Notes: generated by a model not told the origin, from the letters alone. A DNA stretch of 64,000 nt from CAZCAC01 sp964496575 (GCA_964496575.1 CAZCAC010000003.1:1-64000); one strand, 5' to 3'. Positions 1 through 8,615 are shown, numbered from the stretch's first letter. Numbers and translations: made by a program.

Positions 1-90
1 CTGCAACTCTGGACTCTGCGAGCTCCTCCTCCTCGGCGAGCTCTGCGATGAAACGCCGCGATCTCCGCCTCCTCCGCGACTCTCCTCTCG

Positions 91-1194
91 CTACCGCACC
101 GCCCCCGAGGCGGCATAGCTCCTCGGAGCCCGCGCGCTCATCGACGAGGGCGCCCGCTTCGCACTCGCCTCCCTCGGACTCCCCGACAACGTCCCCAGCG
201 GCGGGCCATTGCGCCGGTAGTCGTTGGTCCACCGCGCGAGGTGCGCGCCGGGGCAGAGGGTCGACTTCCAGTGGCGGTGGCCGACCACCGCCGAAGCGGG
301 GATCGCGTGCGACTCCCGCAGCTCGGCGAGCAACCTGGTCAGCGCGTCGAGGGAAGCGGCGGTGGGGCGCGTCTTCTCGAAGTTGCCGAGGAGGCAGATG
401 CCGATGTTGTTGCGGTTGTTGATCCCCCCGGCGTGCGCGCCCTGCCAGGTGAGATCGCGCCCGTGGAAGGTCCGGCCCGCCGCGTCGATCAGGAAGTGAT
501 AGCCGATGTCGCCGTAGCGACGATTGTCCATGTGGTTGCGCTGCACGCTCCTCAGGGCGCCGACCGAGTCCGACAGGTTCCCGTCGAAGCGCGCTCCGGG
601 GACGTCGGCGGTGTGGTGGATGGTGATCCGCTGGTAGCCGCCCCGGGTGGCGGTCAGGCGACTGGCGACGGGGCTGCGCGCGCGCCAGCTGGAACGGGGC
701 AGCACGCCGCCGGGGGGAACCGGGGTGGTCGAGCCGCCGTCCATTCGATCGATCCGGGCCAGCCCCGCGCGGGCGAGGTCGAGCTGGAGGGAGGAGGCGA
801 GGGGATCGGCGAGCACGCGTCCGTAGCCGGAGCGAGCCGAGTCGACCCGGACCTGCCAGGTGGTGGTACGCGTGCCCTCGCGCTGGAGCTCGGTATCGGC
901 GAAGGCCGTGCGCCCGTCGGCGAGAGCCAGCTCGCCCTGGATCCGCCAGTAGGGGTCGTAGCGCGCGGCGTCCCCGGCCAGCCAGCGGTCGATCGCGTCC
1001 AGCTTGGCCCACCCCTCCGGCTGGCCGACCCAGTCGGGAGCGCCCGGTCCGAAGCTGCCGGGCCCGGGGTCGTAGGTGTGCTTCCCGCGGGGGGCGGTGC
1101 AGCCCACGAGGAGGGCGAGCGCCAGGCAGGCGAGGACGCGCAGCCTTCGGGGAGCGGGAGGACACAGAACCCGAACAGGAGCGCAGCTCTTCAT
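91..1194 (-). CDS. N-acetylmuramoyl-L-alanine amidase (PGRP/amidase_2 fold), lipoprotein
   Basis: The 367-residue protein probably cleaves the amide bond between N-acetylmuramic acid and L-alanine in peptidoglycan. A signal peptide with lipobox LVGC (Cys32) predicts lipidation and a periplasmic, membrane-anchored location. The amidase domain spans roughly residues 165-330. It shows the ITIHHTAD motif (His193/His194) and GHRHWKSTLCPG, where His306 and Cys314 sit eight residues apart as the zinc ligands do in T7 lysozyme and PGRPs. The N-terminal 130 residues have no recognised domain. The last ~40 residues (after NDYRRN) are Ser/Ala/Arg-rich and unlike the family. Another minus-strand frame stays open across the same bases to the window edge, so a frameshifted C-terminus is possible. 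The gene is divergent from the next one, sharing a 139-bp upstream region. Confidence 0.85.
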   Translation of the reverse strand: MKSCAPVRVLCPPAPRRLRVLACLALALLVGCTAPRGKHTYDPGPGSFGPGAPDWVGQPEGWAKLDAIDRWLAGDAARYDPYWRIQGELALADGRTAFADTELQREGTRTTTWQVRVDSARSGYGRVLADPLASSLQLDLARAGLARIDRMDGGSTTPVPPGGVLPRSSWRARSPVASRLTATRGGYQRITIHHTADVPGARFDGNLSDSVGALRSVQRNHMDNRRYGDIGYHFLIDAAGRTFHGRDLTWQGAHAGGINNRNNIGICLLGNFEKTRPTAASLDALTRLLAELRESHAIPASAVVGHRHWKSTLCPGAHLARWTNDYRRNGPPLGTLSGSPREASAKRAPSSMSARAPRSYAASGAVR

Positions 1195-1333
1195 ATCGCG
1201 TCCATACCCGATTATGAGGGTCGATACAAAGGCCCAGTCGCGACAAGCGAAACACTCCTACAATCCTCGGACGTTCTCCGGTGCCTGTTCCCGGAAACAT
1301 CCAGCTCCACGCGCGATCCGCACCGACCCGACC

Positions 1334-4297
1334 ATGCCGATTCGAATCCTCACCGGTCTCATCCTGCTCGCCGCCTCGGGGCTCCCGTCCCCGGCCCTCC
1401 CCGGCTCCCTCGCGCCGGTCCAGGGATTCGGCGATGAAGAAGAGCTCGAGGCGCTCCTCGCCGAGGAACGGCTCGAGGCCGATCGGCTGCGGCGGCGCGG
1501 GGACTACCCGGGCGCGAGACGGCTGCTCGGCGAGCACCTGCGGGACGAGGAGACCGACGCGGAGAGCCGCGCCCTCCTCGCCCGCGTCTACCTCGACCAG
1601 GGGGAGTGGGAGAAGGCCGAGAAGCAGGCGCGGCGCGCGCTGGAGCAGTGCCCCGAGGGGGCGCGGGCCACGCGGGCGCTGATCGTCCGGACCCTGGCCG
1701 ACCTCCTGCACCGCCTCGGCCGCGACGGGGAGGCCCAGCGGCTCCTGAACGACGAGGAGAGCTCGCTCGCTCCCCGTGAGGACGCGCGTGATGCGTGGAT
1801 CCTGGCGGAGGTCCAGCGCCGGCTCCGCGGGCGCGAGGAGGCGGTCGCGCTCGTGCGTCTGGGGGCGGGCTCGCCCAGCGATCAGGGGTGGGAGGGTCTC
1901 CTCTGCAAGGCTCGCTGCACGCGGCGGCTGGGGCGGCTGGAGGCCGCGGACAAGGTGCTCATCCTCGCGGACCGCGTGGCGCGCGAGGGGGAAGGGGAGG
2001 AGCCCGACATCCTGGCGGCGCTCGGCGACCTCTACTTCGAGGCGGATCGCGAGGTCGCCGAGGGCGCGGCGCGATCGGCGGCGCGGATGTACGACGCGGC
2101 CCTCGCCCTCGACGACGGCCACGAGGGAGCGCTGCTGGGGATGGTCGCGATCCACCGCACCAACTGGCAGCGCCACCGTCGCAGCGCCGGCGAGTTCCTG
2201 CAGCGCGCGCTGGAGCTGCGCCCCGACTCGGTGGAGGCGCGCCTCGTGGCGTGCGAGGGGGACCTCACCCTGGGCAAGCTGCGAGCGGTGCGCCGGCACC
2301 TCGAGCAGCTGGAGAGGATCGCGCCCGGGCGGCGCGAGGTCCGCACGCTGCGGGCGGCGCTCTGCTGGATCGAGCACGATCGCGAGGAGTGCGAGGCGAT
2401 TCTGGCCGAGCTGCACGAGGTCGACCCGACCGACAGCGTCCCGGAGCGGACGATCGGCCGGCACCTCGTCGAGCTCTACCGCTTCGCCGAGGGACTCCCG
2501 TTCCTGGAGCGATCGGTCAGCCGCGACACCTCCGACCACGACGCGTGGACCCTGCTGGGTCGGGCGCGGGCCAACACCGGTGACGAGGACGGGGCGCTGG
2601 AGGCGCTGAGGCGCTCGCGGATCGAGGGTGGCCTCCGCCAGGACGCGTGGCGGAAGAACACGATCATGGTGCTGGAGCGGCTCTCCCGCGACTACATCTC
2701 CGAGGATCACGAGGAGCTCTCGTTCGCCTGGACCCCCGACGCGGCCGAGGTCCTCTCGACCTATCTCGAGCCCTTCTACCGCGAGGCGCGGGAGGAGCTC
2801 GCCGAGCGCTACGGCTTCACCCCGGCGCCGGCCCACATCGAGGTGTTCCGGCACCACCGCGACTTCTCGGTACGCTCGACCGGCTTCGAGGGCTTTCCCG
2901 CGCTGGGCGTCTGCTTCGGGCCGGTGGTGACGGCGCTGTCGCCGCTCTCGGAGATGCGCGGGACCTTCTCGTGGGCGCGGACCTCCTTCCACGAATTCAC
3001 CCACGTGATCCACCTGGGGCTGTCGCACAACCGCTGCCCGCGCTGGATCACCGAGGGGCTGGCGACGTGGGAGGAGACGCGCAAGAACCCCGCGTGGGAC
3101 CGCAACCTCCGCCGCGATCTGGTCGACGCGCGGGCGAATGGCGAGATCTTCCCGGTGCGCGACCTGAACGCGGCGTTCCGCGGACCGAGGATCATCTTCG
3201 GCTACTACCAGGGCGGGCTGATCTGCGAGCTCCTGATCGACCGCTTCGGCTTCCCGCCGATGGTGGCCCTGCTCGAGGCGTTCGACCGGGGGGACACGCT
3301 CGACGAGGCGCTCGGCTCGGTGTTCGGACTGACCCCGGAGCAGCTCGACGAGGACCTCGCGGCCTTCATCGACGAGAAGATCGCCCCGCTGGCGATCGAG
3401 CCGCGCTGGAACCCGAAGGTCCTGCCCCGGCTGCGCCTGTCGCTCCCGCGCGAGGTGCCCGCGGACGGGGCTGGACGCGCGCGCTGGCGCGACATCTGGT
3501 GCTCGCTGGCCTGGGGCGCCTGGCAGCGGGGGCGCAACCGCGCGGACGCCGAGGAGGCGCTGCGCCAGGTCCGCCTGGCGGGGGAGGAGCCGCCGCGGGC
3601 GCTCTTCCTCCGCGGGGAGATGGCGCTGGCCGAGGGCGACCGGGAGAGCGCCCGGGAGCTCTGGGAGCGGGGATTCGCGGCCGGGGGCGAGGACTTCCGC
3701 GCCCGCATCGCGCTGGGCACCGTGCTGATGCAGAGCGACGAGGACGAGGTCGCCGAGGCGCAGTTCCTCGCCGCGGAGCGCGTCTTCCCGGGCTTCGCCG
3801 AGCCGGAGCTCTGCGCCGAGTTGAAGCTGGTCTCCCTCTACACCCGGAACGACCGCGAGGACGACGCGATGCGCGCGGCGGAGCGCTACCTCGCCTACGA
3901 CGCGGGCAGCTACACCTGGCGCCGCCGGGTCGCCGCCTGGCACGCCGAGGCGGGGCGCTGGGGCCCGGTTGCCCGGCTCCTGCGGGAGGCCAACGAGATC
4001 GACCCCTTCAGCCGGAGCCTGCACCGCGAGTGGGGCGAGGCGCTGGAGGAGCTGCGTTCCTACGAGGAGGCCCTGCGCGAGTACCGCGTGGCCCTGCTCG
4101 TACCCCCTCACCTCGACTCCAGCAAGGAAGGCCCCCTGACCGACTCGATTCGGGCGGACCTCCTCGGTCGTCAGGCCCGGTGCGCCCTCGAGCTCGGGAG
4201 GCTCGAGGAGGCACGGGAGAAGGTGGAGGAGTCGCTGGGGCTGGACGAGGAGTCGGAGGTGGCTGGCGAGGTGAGTCGGCGGTTGGGGGACGCGTAA
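1334..4297 (+). CDS. Secreted TPR protein with gluzincin-type peptidase domain
   Basis: A 987-residue protein with an N-terminal signal peptide (hydrophobic residues 5-25), so probably periplasmic. Helical TPR-like repeats occupy about residues 35-430 and 700-980. Between them is a peptidase_MA-like domain with HEFTH at residues 553-557 and a downstream WITEGLATWEE, where Glu574 would be the third zinc ligand of a gluzincin. The family is common as long TPR-peptidase proteins in Planctomycetota and other environmental bacteria; substrates are unknown. The ATG at 1334 was chosen because it begins the signal peptide; the frame is open further upstream but reads as non-coding. It stands alone, transcribed away from the amidase, and ends just before a large palindrome. 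Confidence 0.8.
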   Translation: MPIRILTGLILLAASGLPSPALPGSLAPVQGFGDEEELEALLAEERLEADRLRRRGDYPGARRLLGEHLRDEETDAESRALLARVYLDQGEWEKAEKQARRALEQCPEGARATRALIVRTLADLLHRLGRDGEAQRLLNDEESSLAPREDARDAWILAEVQRRLRGREEAVALVRLGAGSPSDQGWEGLLCKARCTRRLGRLEAADKVLILADRVAREGEGEEPDILAALGDLYFEADREVAEGAARSAARMYDAALALDDGHEGALLGMVAIHRTNWQRHRRSAGEFLQRALELRPDSVEARLVACEGDLTLGKLRAVRRHLEQLERIAPGRREVRTLRAALCWIEHDREECEAILAELHEVDPTDSVPERTIGRHLVELYRFAEGLPFLERSVSRDTSDHDAWTLLGRARANTGDEDGALEALRRSRIEGGLRQDAWRKNTIMVLERLSRDYISEDHEELSFAWTPDAAEVLSTYLEPFYREAREELAERYGFTPAPAHIEVFRHHRDFSVRSTGFEGFPALGVCFGPVVTALSPLSEMRGTFSWARTSFHEFTHVIHLGLSHNRCPRWITEGLATWEETRKNPAWDRNLRRDLVDARANGEIFPVRDLNAAFRGPRIIFGYYQGGLICELLIDRFGFPPMVALLEAFDRGDTLDEALGSVFGLTPEQLDEDLAAFIDEKIAPLAIEPRWNPKVLPRLRLSLPREVPADGAGRARWRDIWCSLAWGAWQRGRNRADAEEALRQVRLAGEEPPRALFLRGEMALAEGDRESARELWERGFAAGGEDFRARIALGTVLMQSDEDEVAEAQFLAAERVFPGFAEPELCAELKLVSLYTRNDREDDAMRAAERYLAYDAGSYTWRRRVAAWHAEAGRWGPVARLLREANEIDPFSRSLHREWGEALEELRSYEEALREYRVALLVPPHLDSSKEGPLTDSIRADLLGRQARCALELGRLEEAREKVEESLGLDEESEVAGEVSRRLGDA

Positions 4298-4327
4298 GCT
4301 GGTGGCGAAGGCAACGGCGCTAGACGC

Positions 4328-4572
4328 CTCGATAGCGTTTCGACAGCACCTCGGTCCGGATACCGGAGATTAACCACAGAGGACACAGAGGACACAGAGA
4401 GGAGAAGAAGAGCCAGAAATAGAAAGAGAATAAGATAACTATCAGAAGAAGAACCGGCGAAGCCGGTTCTTCTTCTGATAGTTATCTTATTCTGGCTCTT
4501 CTTCTCCTCTCTGTGTCCTCTGTGGTTAATCTCCGGTATCCGGACCGAGGCGCTGTCCATACGCTATCGAGA
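4328..4572. repeat. 245-bp interrupted palindrome with CACAGAGGACACAGAG repeats
   Basis: Almost all of the 303-bp gap between two converging genes is one inverted repeat. The innermost stem is 30 perfect base pairs (4429-4458 with 4462-4491) closed by the loop GAA. Outside a 12-nt left-arm bulge (4417-4428), pairing resumes for bases 4384-4416 with 4492-4524. The left arm then carries one extra 9-nt unit. Beyond it, 4349-4382 pairs perfectly with the right arm to 4550, and CTCGATAGCGT is matched again at the outer ends. The arms contain CCACAGAGGACACAGAG, a sequence I recall as a dispersed repeat in many environmental genomes. It could act as a bidirectional terminator or be a REP/MITE-like element. 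No protein in it is credible. Confidence 0.9.
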
Positions 4573-4600
4573 TGCTCAGCACCGCTCGTTCAACGGCTGA

Positions 4601-5332
4601 TCAATAGACCTGTGGCTTCACGATCTCGACCAGCAGCCAGCCCCGCAGGAAGCGCAGCGCGTCGAACTTCGAGATCAGCTTCTCGTAGCCGGTGGCCACC
4701 GTGAACAGCACCGGATTGAACATGAAGTACGCGGGGTACTGCCCGAGGTACCGGCAGCTCTCCAGCACCAGGCCGGTGCTGTCGCACCACTTGGTGATCG
4801 ACGCCCTGGTATTGCAGCGGAAGTACGCGGGGAAGGTGTCCTTCGGCGCGCGCCCCTCGACCAGCTTGACGATCCGCGGGTGCAGGCGGTTCGGCGTCAG
4901 CCTGGCGACGATCGAACCGTAGTCGCCGAGGTTGGGCACGAGGTAGACGTAGCGGCCGCCCGGTTTTAGCACGCGGTGGATCTCGGCGAACGCGGCGCGC
5001 GGGTCGGGGAGGTGCTCCATCAGCGCGCGGGAGATCACCAGGTCGACCGACTCCGACGGCAGCGAGGTGTCCGCGATGTCGCCCTGGTGGAGCTCCAGCT
5101 CCTCCAGCTCGGGGTCCTCCTCGAAGTCGACGAGGTCGACGCCGATCAGCCGCCCGGCCTCGCCGCGAAAGGTTCGCAGCACCTCCGCCCGCCGGCCGTA
5201 GCCCGCCTCGAGCAGCACCGAATCGGGGCGCAGGTGCGCGCGGATCGCGCGCTCGAGGTGGTGGTAGGGGTGGTCTTCCGCGTCGAAGAAGCGGTCTCGG
5301 AGGCGCTCGGTTCGGGTTCTTTGGTCGGGCAC
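4601..5332 (-). CDS. Class I SAM-dependent methyltransferase
   Basis: A 243-residue protein with a Methyltransf_11-type core. The glycine-rich motif I appears as VLLEAGYGRR, an acidic residue ends strand 2 (GVDLVDFEED), and motif IV is VDLVISRALMEHLPDP, followed by FAEIHRVLKPGGRYVYLVPN. These features are typical of SAM-dependent methyltransferases acting on small molecules, lipids or sugars; the substrate cannot be inferred. A GTG start at 5332 is preferred because the ATG at 5407 would lie 6 bp from the divergent tmk start and adds an Arg/Pro-rich, non-family segment. Neither start has a clear Shine-Dalgarno. It converges on the preceding gene across the palindrome. Confidence 0.8.
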   Translation of the reverse strand: MPDQRTRTERLRDRFFDAEDHPYHHLERAIRAHLRPDSVLLEAGYGRRAEVLRTFRGEAGRLIGVDLVDFEEDPELEELELHQGDIADTSLPSESVDLVISRALMEHLPDPRAAFAEIHRVLKPGGRYVYLVPNLGDYGSIVARLTPNRLHPRIVKLVEGRAPKDTFPAYFRCNTRASITKWCDSTGLVLESCRYLGQYPAYFMFNPVLFTVATGYEKLISKFDALRFLRGWLLVEIVKPQVY

Positions 5333-5413
5333 GGGTCGCGATCGGGGTGGGAAACGCGGCGACCTCCAGGTCGCGATCGGGAAGTACACGCTCCATTCGA
5401 TTACCATGACGGG

Positions 5414-6040
5414 ATGGAGCGTGGAAGCGACGACTCGGACTCGGGGCGTTTTTTCGTCGTCGAAGGGGTCGACGGCTGCGGCAAGACGACCCAGGCGGCC
5501 CTCCTGGCGCGGGCGCTGGGGGTGAAGGAGGAGCTGCACCTGCGCGAGCCGGGCAGCACCCGCCTCGGGGAGCGGCTGCGCGAGCTGCTCCTCCAGCGGG
5601 AGTTCGAGATCGAGCCGGCGGTCGAGGCGCTCCTCTTCGCCGCCGCGCGCCGGCAGATGCTGGAAGAGGTCGTGCGACCCGCCCTCCTCCGGGGAGAGAC
5701 GGTCGTCTGTGAGCGCTTCAACGCCTCGACCTACGCCTACCAGGCGGTGGCCGGGGCGCTCGACGAGCGCCGCGTCCTCGGCCTCCTCGGCGAGTGGTGC
5801 GGCGAGCCGGCTCCCGACCTCGTCCTCGTGCTCGACCTCGACGTCGAGACGGCGGCGGCGCGGCGCGGGGAGGCCTCCGACCGCATCGAGGCGAAGGGCC
5901 TGGAGTTCCAGCGGCTCGTCGCCGAGGGCTTCCGGCGCTTCGCCCGGGTCGCCGGGCACGTCGTATTGGTCGACGCCTCCGGGGACGCGGAGGCGGTTCA
6001 CGCCGCGGTGATGGAGGAGGTGTCCCGTGTGGGTCGATGA
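5414..6040 (+). CDS. tmk: Thymidylate kinase
   Basis: Phosphorylates dTMP to dTDP with ATP in the cytoplasm, an essential step in dTTP supply. The 208-residue length is normal. The Walker A is EGVDGCGKTT near the N-terminus, followed by the family pattern LREPGSTRLGERLRELLL. CERFNASTYAYQ takes the place of the usual DR(Y/F)xxSxxAYQ substrate motif, so the canonical Asp is Glu here. The next gene, holB, overlaps by 14 bases, a frequent tmk-holB pairing. The methyltransferase start lies upstream on the other strand. Confidence 0.93.
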   Translation: MERGSDDSDSGRFFVVEGVDGCGKTTQAALLARALGVKEELHLREPGSTRLGERLRELLLQREFEIEPAVEALLFAAARRQMLEEVVRPALLRGETVVCERFNASTYAYQAVAGALDERRVLGLLGEWCGEPAPDLVLVLDLDVETAAARRGEASDRIEAKGLEFQRLVAEGFRRFARVAGHVVLVDASGDAEAVHAAVMEEVSRVGR

Positions 6041-7073
6041 GCCGATCGGCCACCGGGCGGTGGTGGAGGGACTCTGGAGCGCCCAGCGGCAGGGACGCCT
6101 GCCCCACGCGTTACTCTTCGAGGGGCGGCAGGGGATCGGCAAGTACCTCGCCGCCTCTTGGTTCGCCCAGGGGGTCTTCTGCGCGCTCGGCCCCGGCCCG
6201 GCTTGCGGGGAGTGTGGCCCCTGCAAGCGCATCGCCGCCGACAGCCACGCCGACTTATTCCGCCTCGACCCGCTCGAGCGGGAGCTCGAATCGATCGGGA
6301 TCTCCTCGATCTGCGAGCGGGAGGGCAGCGGCGAGCGCGCGATCGAGTCGTTCCTCTCGCTGCGGCCGCTGGAGGGGAGCTGGCGGGTGGTCCTGGTGCG
6401 CGAGTTCGAGCGCGCGACGGTGCCGGCGCAGAACGCCCTCCTCAAGACGCTGGAGGAGCCGGGGGACTCGGCGCTCCTGGTCCTGGAGACCTCGCGCCGC
6501 GACCTCCTGCTCGAGACGGTGATCTCCCGTTGCGTCCCCGTGCACCTCGCGGAGCTCTCCACGGCCGAGGGGAGCGAGGTGCTGGCGCGCGAGGGACTGA
6601 TCGGCGCCGAGGCGGAGCGGCTGGTGCGCTGGAGCAACGGCTCCCCCGGAATCGCGCTCGACCTCCATCGACAGGGTGCCCTCGCCGTGCGGGAGCGCCT
6701 CGCCGAGGTCCTCGCCGGGGAGCTCGATCCCCTCGAGGCGACCGTCGCGATCACCGGACTGGACGGTGAGTTCCCCGGCAAGACCCCCGCGGCCCGCGCC
6801 CGGGCTCGGGCCCGCGCCGCCCTCGACCTCGTCCTCCGGATCCTGCGGGATCTGTCGAGGGCTCGGTCCGGGATCCCCGCCGGCGAGCTGACTCACGGCG
6901 ACCTCGTGCCACGCGCGGGCGGGAGCTTCTCGGCGATCGCCGATTCCCTGCGGGAAGGGCTTGCGCTGCGGGGCGACCTGGAGCTGAATCTCTCCCCCGA
7001 AGGTGTGCTCGACGCCGCCTTGATGGCGCTGTCACGAGCCGGGAGCCGCGGAGCGGAGGTGAGTTCGAGATGA
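6027..7073 (+). CDS. holB: DNA polymerase III delta-prime subunit
   Basis: Clamp-loader subunit of the replicative polymerase, 348 residues, GTG start overlapping tmk by 14 bases. It has an AAA+ fold with Walker A-like GRQGIGKY, a zinc module with four cysteines (FCALGPGPAC, GEC, GPC), the segment NALLKTLEEPG, and the sensor-1 motif ISRCVPV, all characteristic of DnaX/HolB clamp-loader proteins. The C-terminal third is the poorly conserved collar region. Its stop overlaps the next start as ATGA, so tmk, holB and the Minf_1886 gene are probably co-transcribed. Confidence 0.92.
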   Translation: MWVDEPIGHRAVVEGLWSAQRQGRLPHALLFEGRQGIGKYLAASWFAQGVFCALGPGPACGECGPCKRIAADSHADLFRLDPLERELESIGISSICEREGSGERAIESFLSLRPLEGSWRVVLVREFERATVPAQNALLKTLEEPGDSALLVLETSRRDLLLETVISRCVPVHLAELSTAEGSEVLAREGLIGAEAERLVRWSNGSPGIALDLHRQGALAVRERLAEVLAGELDPLEATVAITGLDGEFPGKTPAARARARARAALDLVLRILRDLSRARSGIPAGELTHGDLVPRAGGSFSAIADSLREGLALRGDLELNLSPEGVLDAALMALSRAGSRGAEVSSR

Positions 7074-7504
7074 GGGACTTCAGACAGGTGGTGCGCAAGC
7101 TGGCGCTGGAGGACGGCCGCTACGCGGTGGAGGCCTTCGAGTTCCTGTTCGAATCGCTGGAGGCCTCGGTGCACCTGGCCGGTCGGGGGGACTCGGAAGG
7201 CGCGGACCGTCACATCACTGGCCAGGAGCTGATCGAGGGGTTGCGGATCGAATCGCGCCGCCTCTTCGGGCCCCTCGGCGCGCACGTCTGGCGCTCCTGG
7301 GGGATCGAGCGCACGCTCGACTGGGGGCAGATCGTGTTCCTGCTCGTCGGCCAGGGCCTGCTCAACCGCCGCGACAGTGACACGATCGAGGACTTCCGCG
7401 AGGGCTTCGACTTCGACGAGTTCTTCGTTCGCGACTACGAGTTCGAGCTGCCCGCCGAGATCGGGCCCCTCTCGGGCGGGGGAGGGGAGGGCGAGGAGGC
7501 CTGA
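7070..7504 (+). CDS. Minf_1886 family protein
   Basis: A small soluble protein of 144 residues and unknown function. It matches the Minf_1886 family along its length: an N-terminal AVEAFEFLFESLEAS helix, then HITGQELIEGLR, FGPLGAHVWRSWGI, DWGQIVFLLVGQGLL and the acidic end DTIEDFREGFDFDEFF. The family is mainly found in PVC bacteria and relatives and is one clue to the origin of the window. The last 14 residues are a Gly/Glu tail. It is translationally coupled to holB through ATGA. Downstream the base composition drops as the accessory islet begins. Confidence 0.85.
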   Translation: MRDFRQVVRKLALEDGRYAVEAFEFLFESLEASVHLAGRGDSEGADRHITGQELIEGLRIESRRLFGPLGAHVWRSWGIERTLDWGQIVFLLVGQGLLNRRDSDTIEDFREGFDFDEFFVRDYEFELPAEIGPLSGGGGEGEEA

Positions 7505-7566
7505 TTCACTCGTGGTCGCTCTCTGCGCGTGGCTCCCAGTTGGACTGCCTTTCCAGGACCGAGATC

Positions 7567-7770
7567 ATGAGATTCCAACTGCTCCAGACGGTGGTGCTTC
7601 GGCGTGACATTCCCGATCGGGGACTGCGTGAGGGCGACCTCGGGGCCGTGGTTCACGTCTACGAGCCGGATGGCCTGGAGGTCGAGTTCGTCAGCGCCTC
7701 CGGGAAGACAGAGGCGCTCGTGACTCTGGCTGATCGACAAGGCGTTAGGCCAAACAGGGAGTCGCCATGA
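7567..7770 (+). CDS. DUF4926 domain protein
   Basis: A 67-residue protein resembling the DUF4926 family: QLLQTVVLRRDIPDRGLREGDLGAVVHVY, then LEVEFVSASGKTEALVTL. It probably forms a small SH3-like beta barrel; its function is unknown. Such proteins are frequent in gene cassettes and toxin-antitoxin-rich islets. The last residues (QGVRPNRESP) are encoded by an attC-like right half-site, so the reading frame may run into recombination-site DNA. The stop overlaps the next start (ATGA). GC content is clearly lower than in the surrounding housekeeping genes. Confidence 0.7.
   Translation: MRFQLLQTVVLRRDIPDRGLREGDLGAVVHVYEPDGLEVEFVSASGKTEALVTLADRQGVRPNRESP
7729..7750 (+). other. Possible right half of an integron attC site
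   Basis: The sequence GCTGATC, five bases later GGC, then GTTAGGC (7744-7750) resembles the L' and R' elements of an attC recombination site; GTTRRRY is the R' core. I cannot find the complementary left half (RYYYAAC plus L'') upstream, so it is at best a relic or fused site. It lies at the end of the DUF4926 gene and 17 bases before the next start, the spacing expected of a cassette boundary. Confidence 0.3.
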
Positions 7771-8215
7771 CGATGTTCGATCCACGGAAGTTGGCGCAGT
7801 TCGTTCGATCGCTGCCAGGATTCAAGTTCTACGAGACGATCGACGGCGGCTACGATCACATCGGCGCCACCGTTGCCGATGCCGTCCTTCAGGCAAACAT
7901 GCGATACAAGACTCATGTGAAACCACGGGTGAACAGAATCCTGGCCAAGTATCCGAATGCCCGCACTACAAGCTCGGTTCTGAGTCTTCTTCAATCTGTG
8001 CCGGCCACGGAGGTCCTTGGTTGGCGGGGCGTGGACCGTGCCGATCGCTTTTCCCGAGTTCTCGAGTTGCTTGCCGCGGAGGGTGTCGAGAACGAGCCAG
8101 GCTTGCGCGAGTGGCTGTCACTACAGCCAAACTTGCACAAGCTCCAGGCCATAAAGGGAATCGGGCCGAAAACGACTGACTACCTCAAGATCCTCGTGGG
8201 CGCATCCACCAGTGC

Positions 8216-8220
8216 CATTG
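8216..8220. repeat. Target-site duplication CATTG (left copy)
   Basis: CATTG at 8216-8220 is repeated at 8424-8428, directly flanking the 203-bp element. Both copies align with the single CATTG needed to restore the glycosylase reading frame, which supports a 5-bp duplication made on insertion. Confidence 0.8.
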
Positions 8221-8423
8221 CAGGGCTCCTGACATAGGTGCGTGGAGTGGCGGCATTGGCCGAATGCCGTTCATTCACGATGAGGGGGTGCGTCATAAGG
8301 TATGCAACGCTTTGACGGGGGCCGCGATCGACACCGACCAGGGAGCGAGCCCGACACGCCGTTTCCCTGCTGAGCCATGAGCGGATGGTTGCATGAATCG
8401 GGGCGCATGTGTCAGGAGCCCTG
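8221..8423. mobile_element. 203-bp MITE-like non-autonomous element
   Basis: The element has perfect 14-bp terminal inverted repeats, CAGGGCTCCTGACA at 8221-8234 and its complement at 8410-8423, with imperfect similarity continuing inward (TGCG). It is flanked by the 5-bp direct repeat CATTG. Inside is a small hairpin (CGGCATT, loop, AATGCCG, around 8252-8270) and no plausible gene, so it would depend on a transposase encoded elsewhere. I cannot assign it to an IS family. It interrupts the HhH glycosylase-like gene. Confidence 0.75.
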
Positions 8424-8615
8424 CATTGATCGGCATCTCCATGACTTTCTGGATTGGCGGGTCTAGGGCCGTGCGGCTACAGTGACGCTCAATCTGTTAT
8501 CAATGCAACTGCTGACATCCTCAACGTCGATCGTGCGCACTTCGACCACAGCATCTGGCAGTTCATGAGCAAACGAGCGGCAGCATCGCGATCCGGGGAA
8601 TGTCGTGGCCATGGG

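Noticed and set aside
1236..1264. Promoter for the TPR gene around TACAAT at 1259-1264
   Set aside because: No acceptable -35 box at 16-18 bp upstream.
241..1437. Long plus-strand open frame over the amidase and the start of the TPR gene
   Set aside because: Its translation is Gly/Arg/Val-rich with no family pattern; it is the antisense shadow of the amidase, which has clear zinc-ligand motifs.
4513..4600. Palindrome right arm as an ordinary terminator only
   Set aside because: A 245-bp multi-block structure with repeat units is much longer than needed for a terminator; terminator function remains possible but does not explain it.
4171..4704. Small open frames within the palindrome (products with SVSSVVNLRYPDR)
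   Set aside because: Both arms give the same peptide because they are inverted copies; there is no start context or protein family, so these are repeat-derived.
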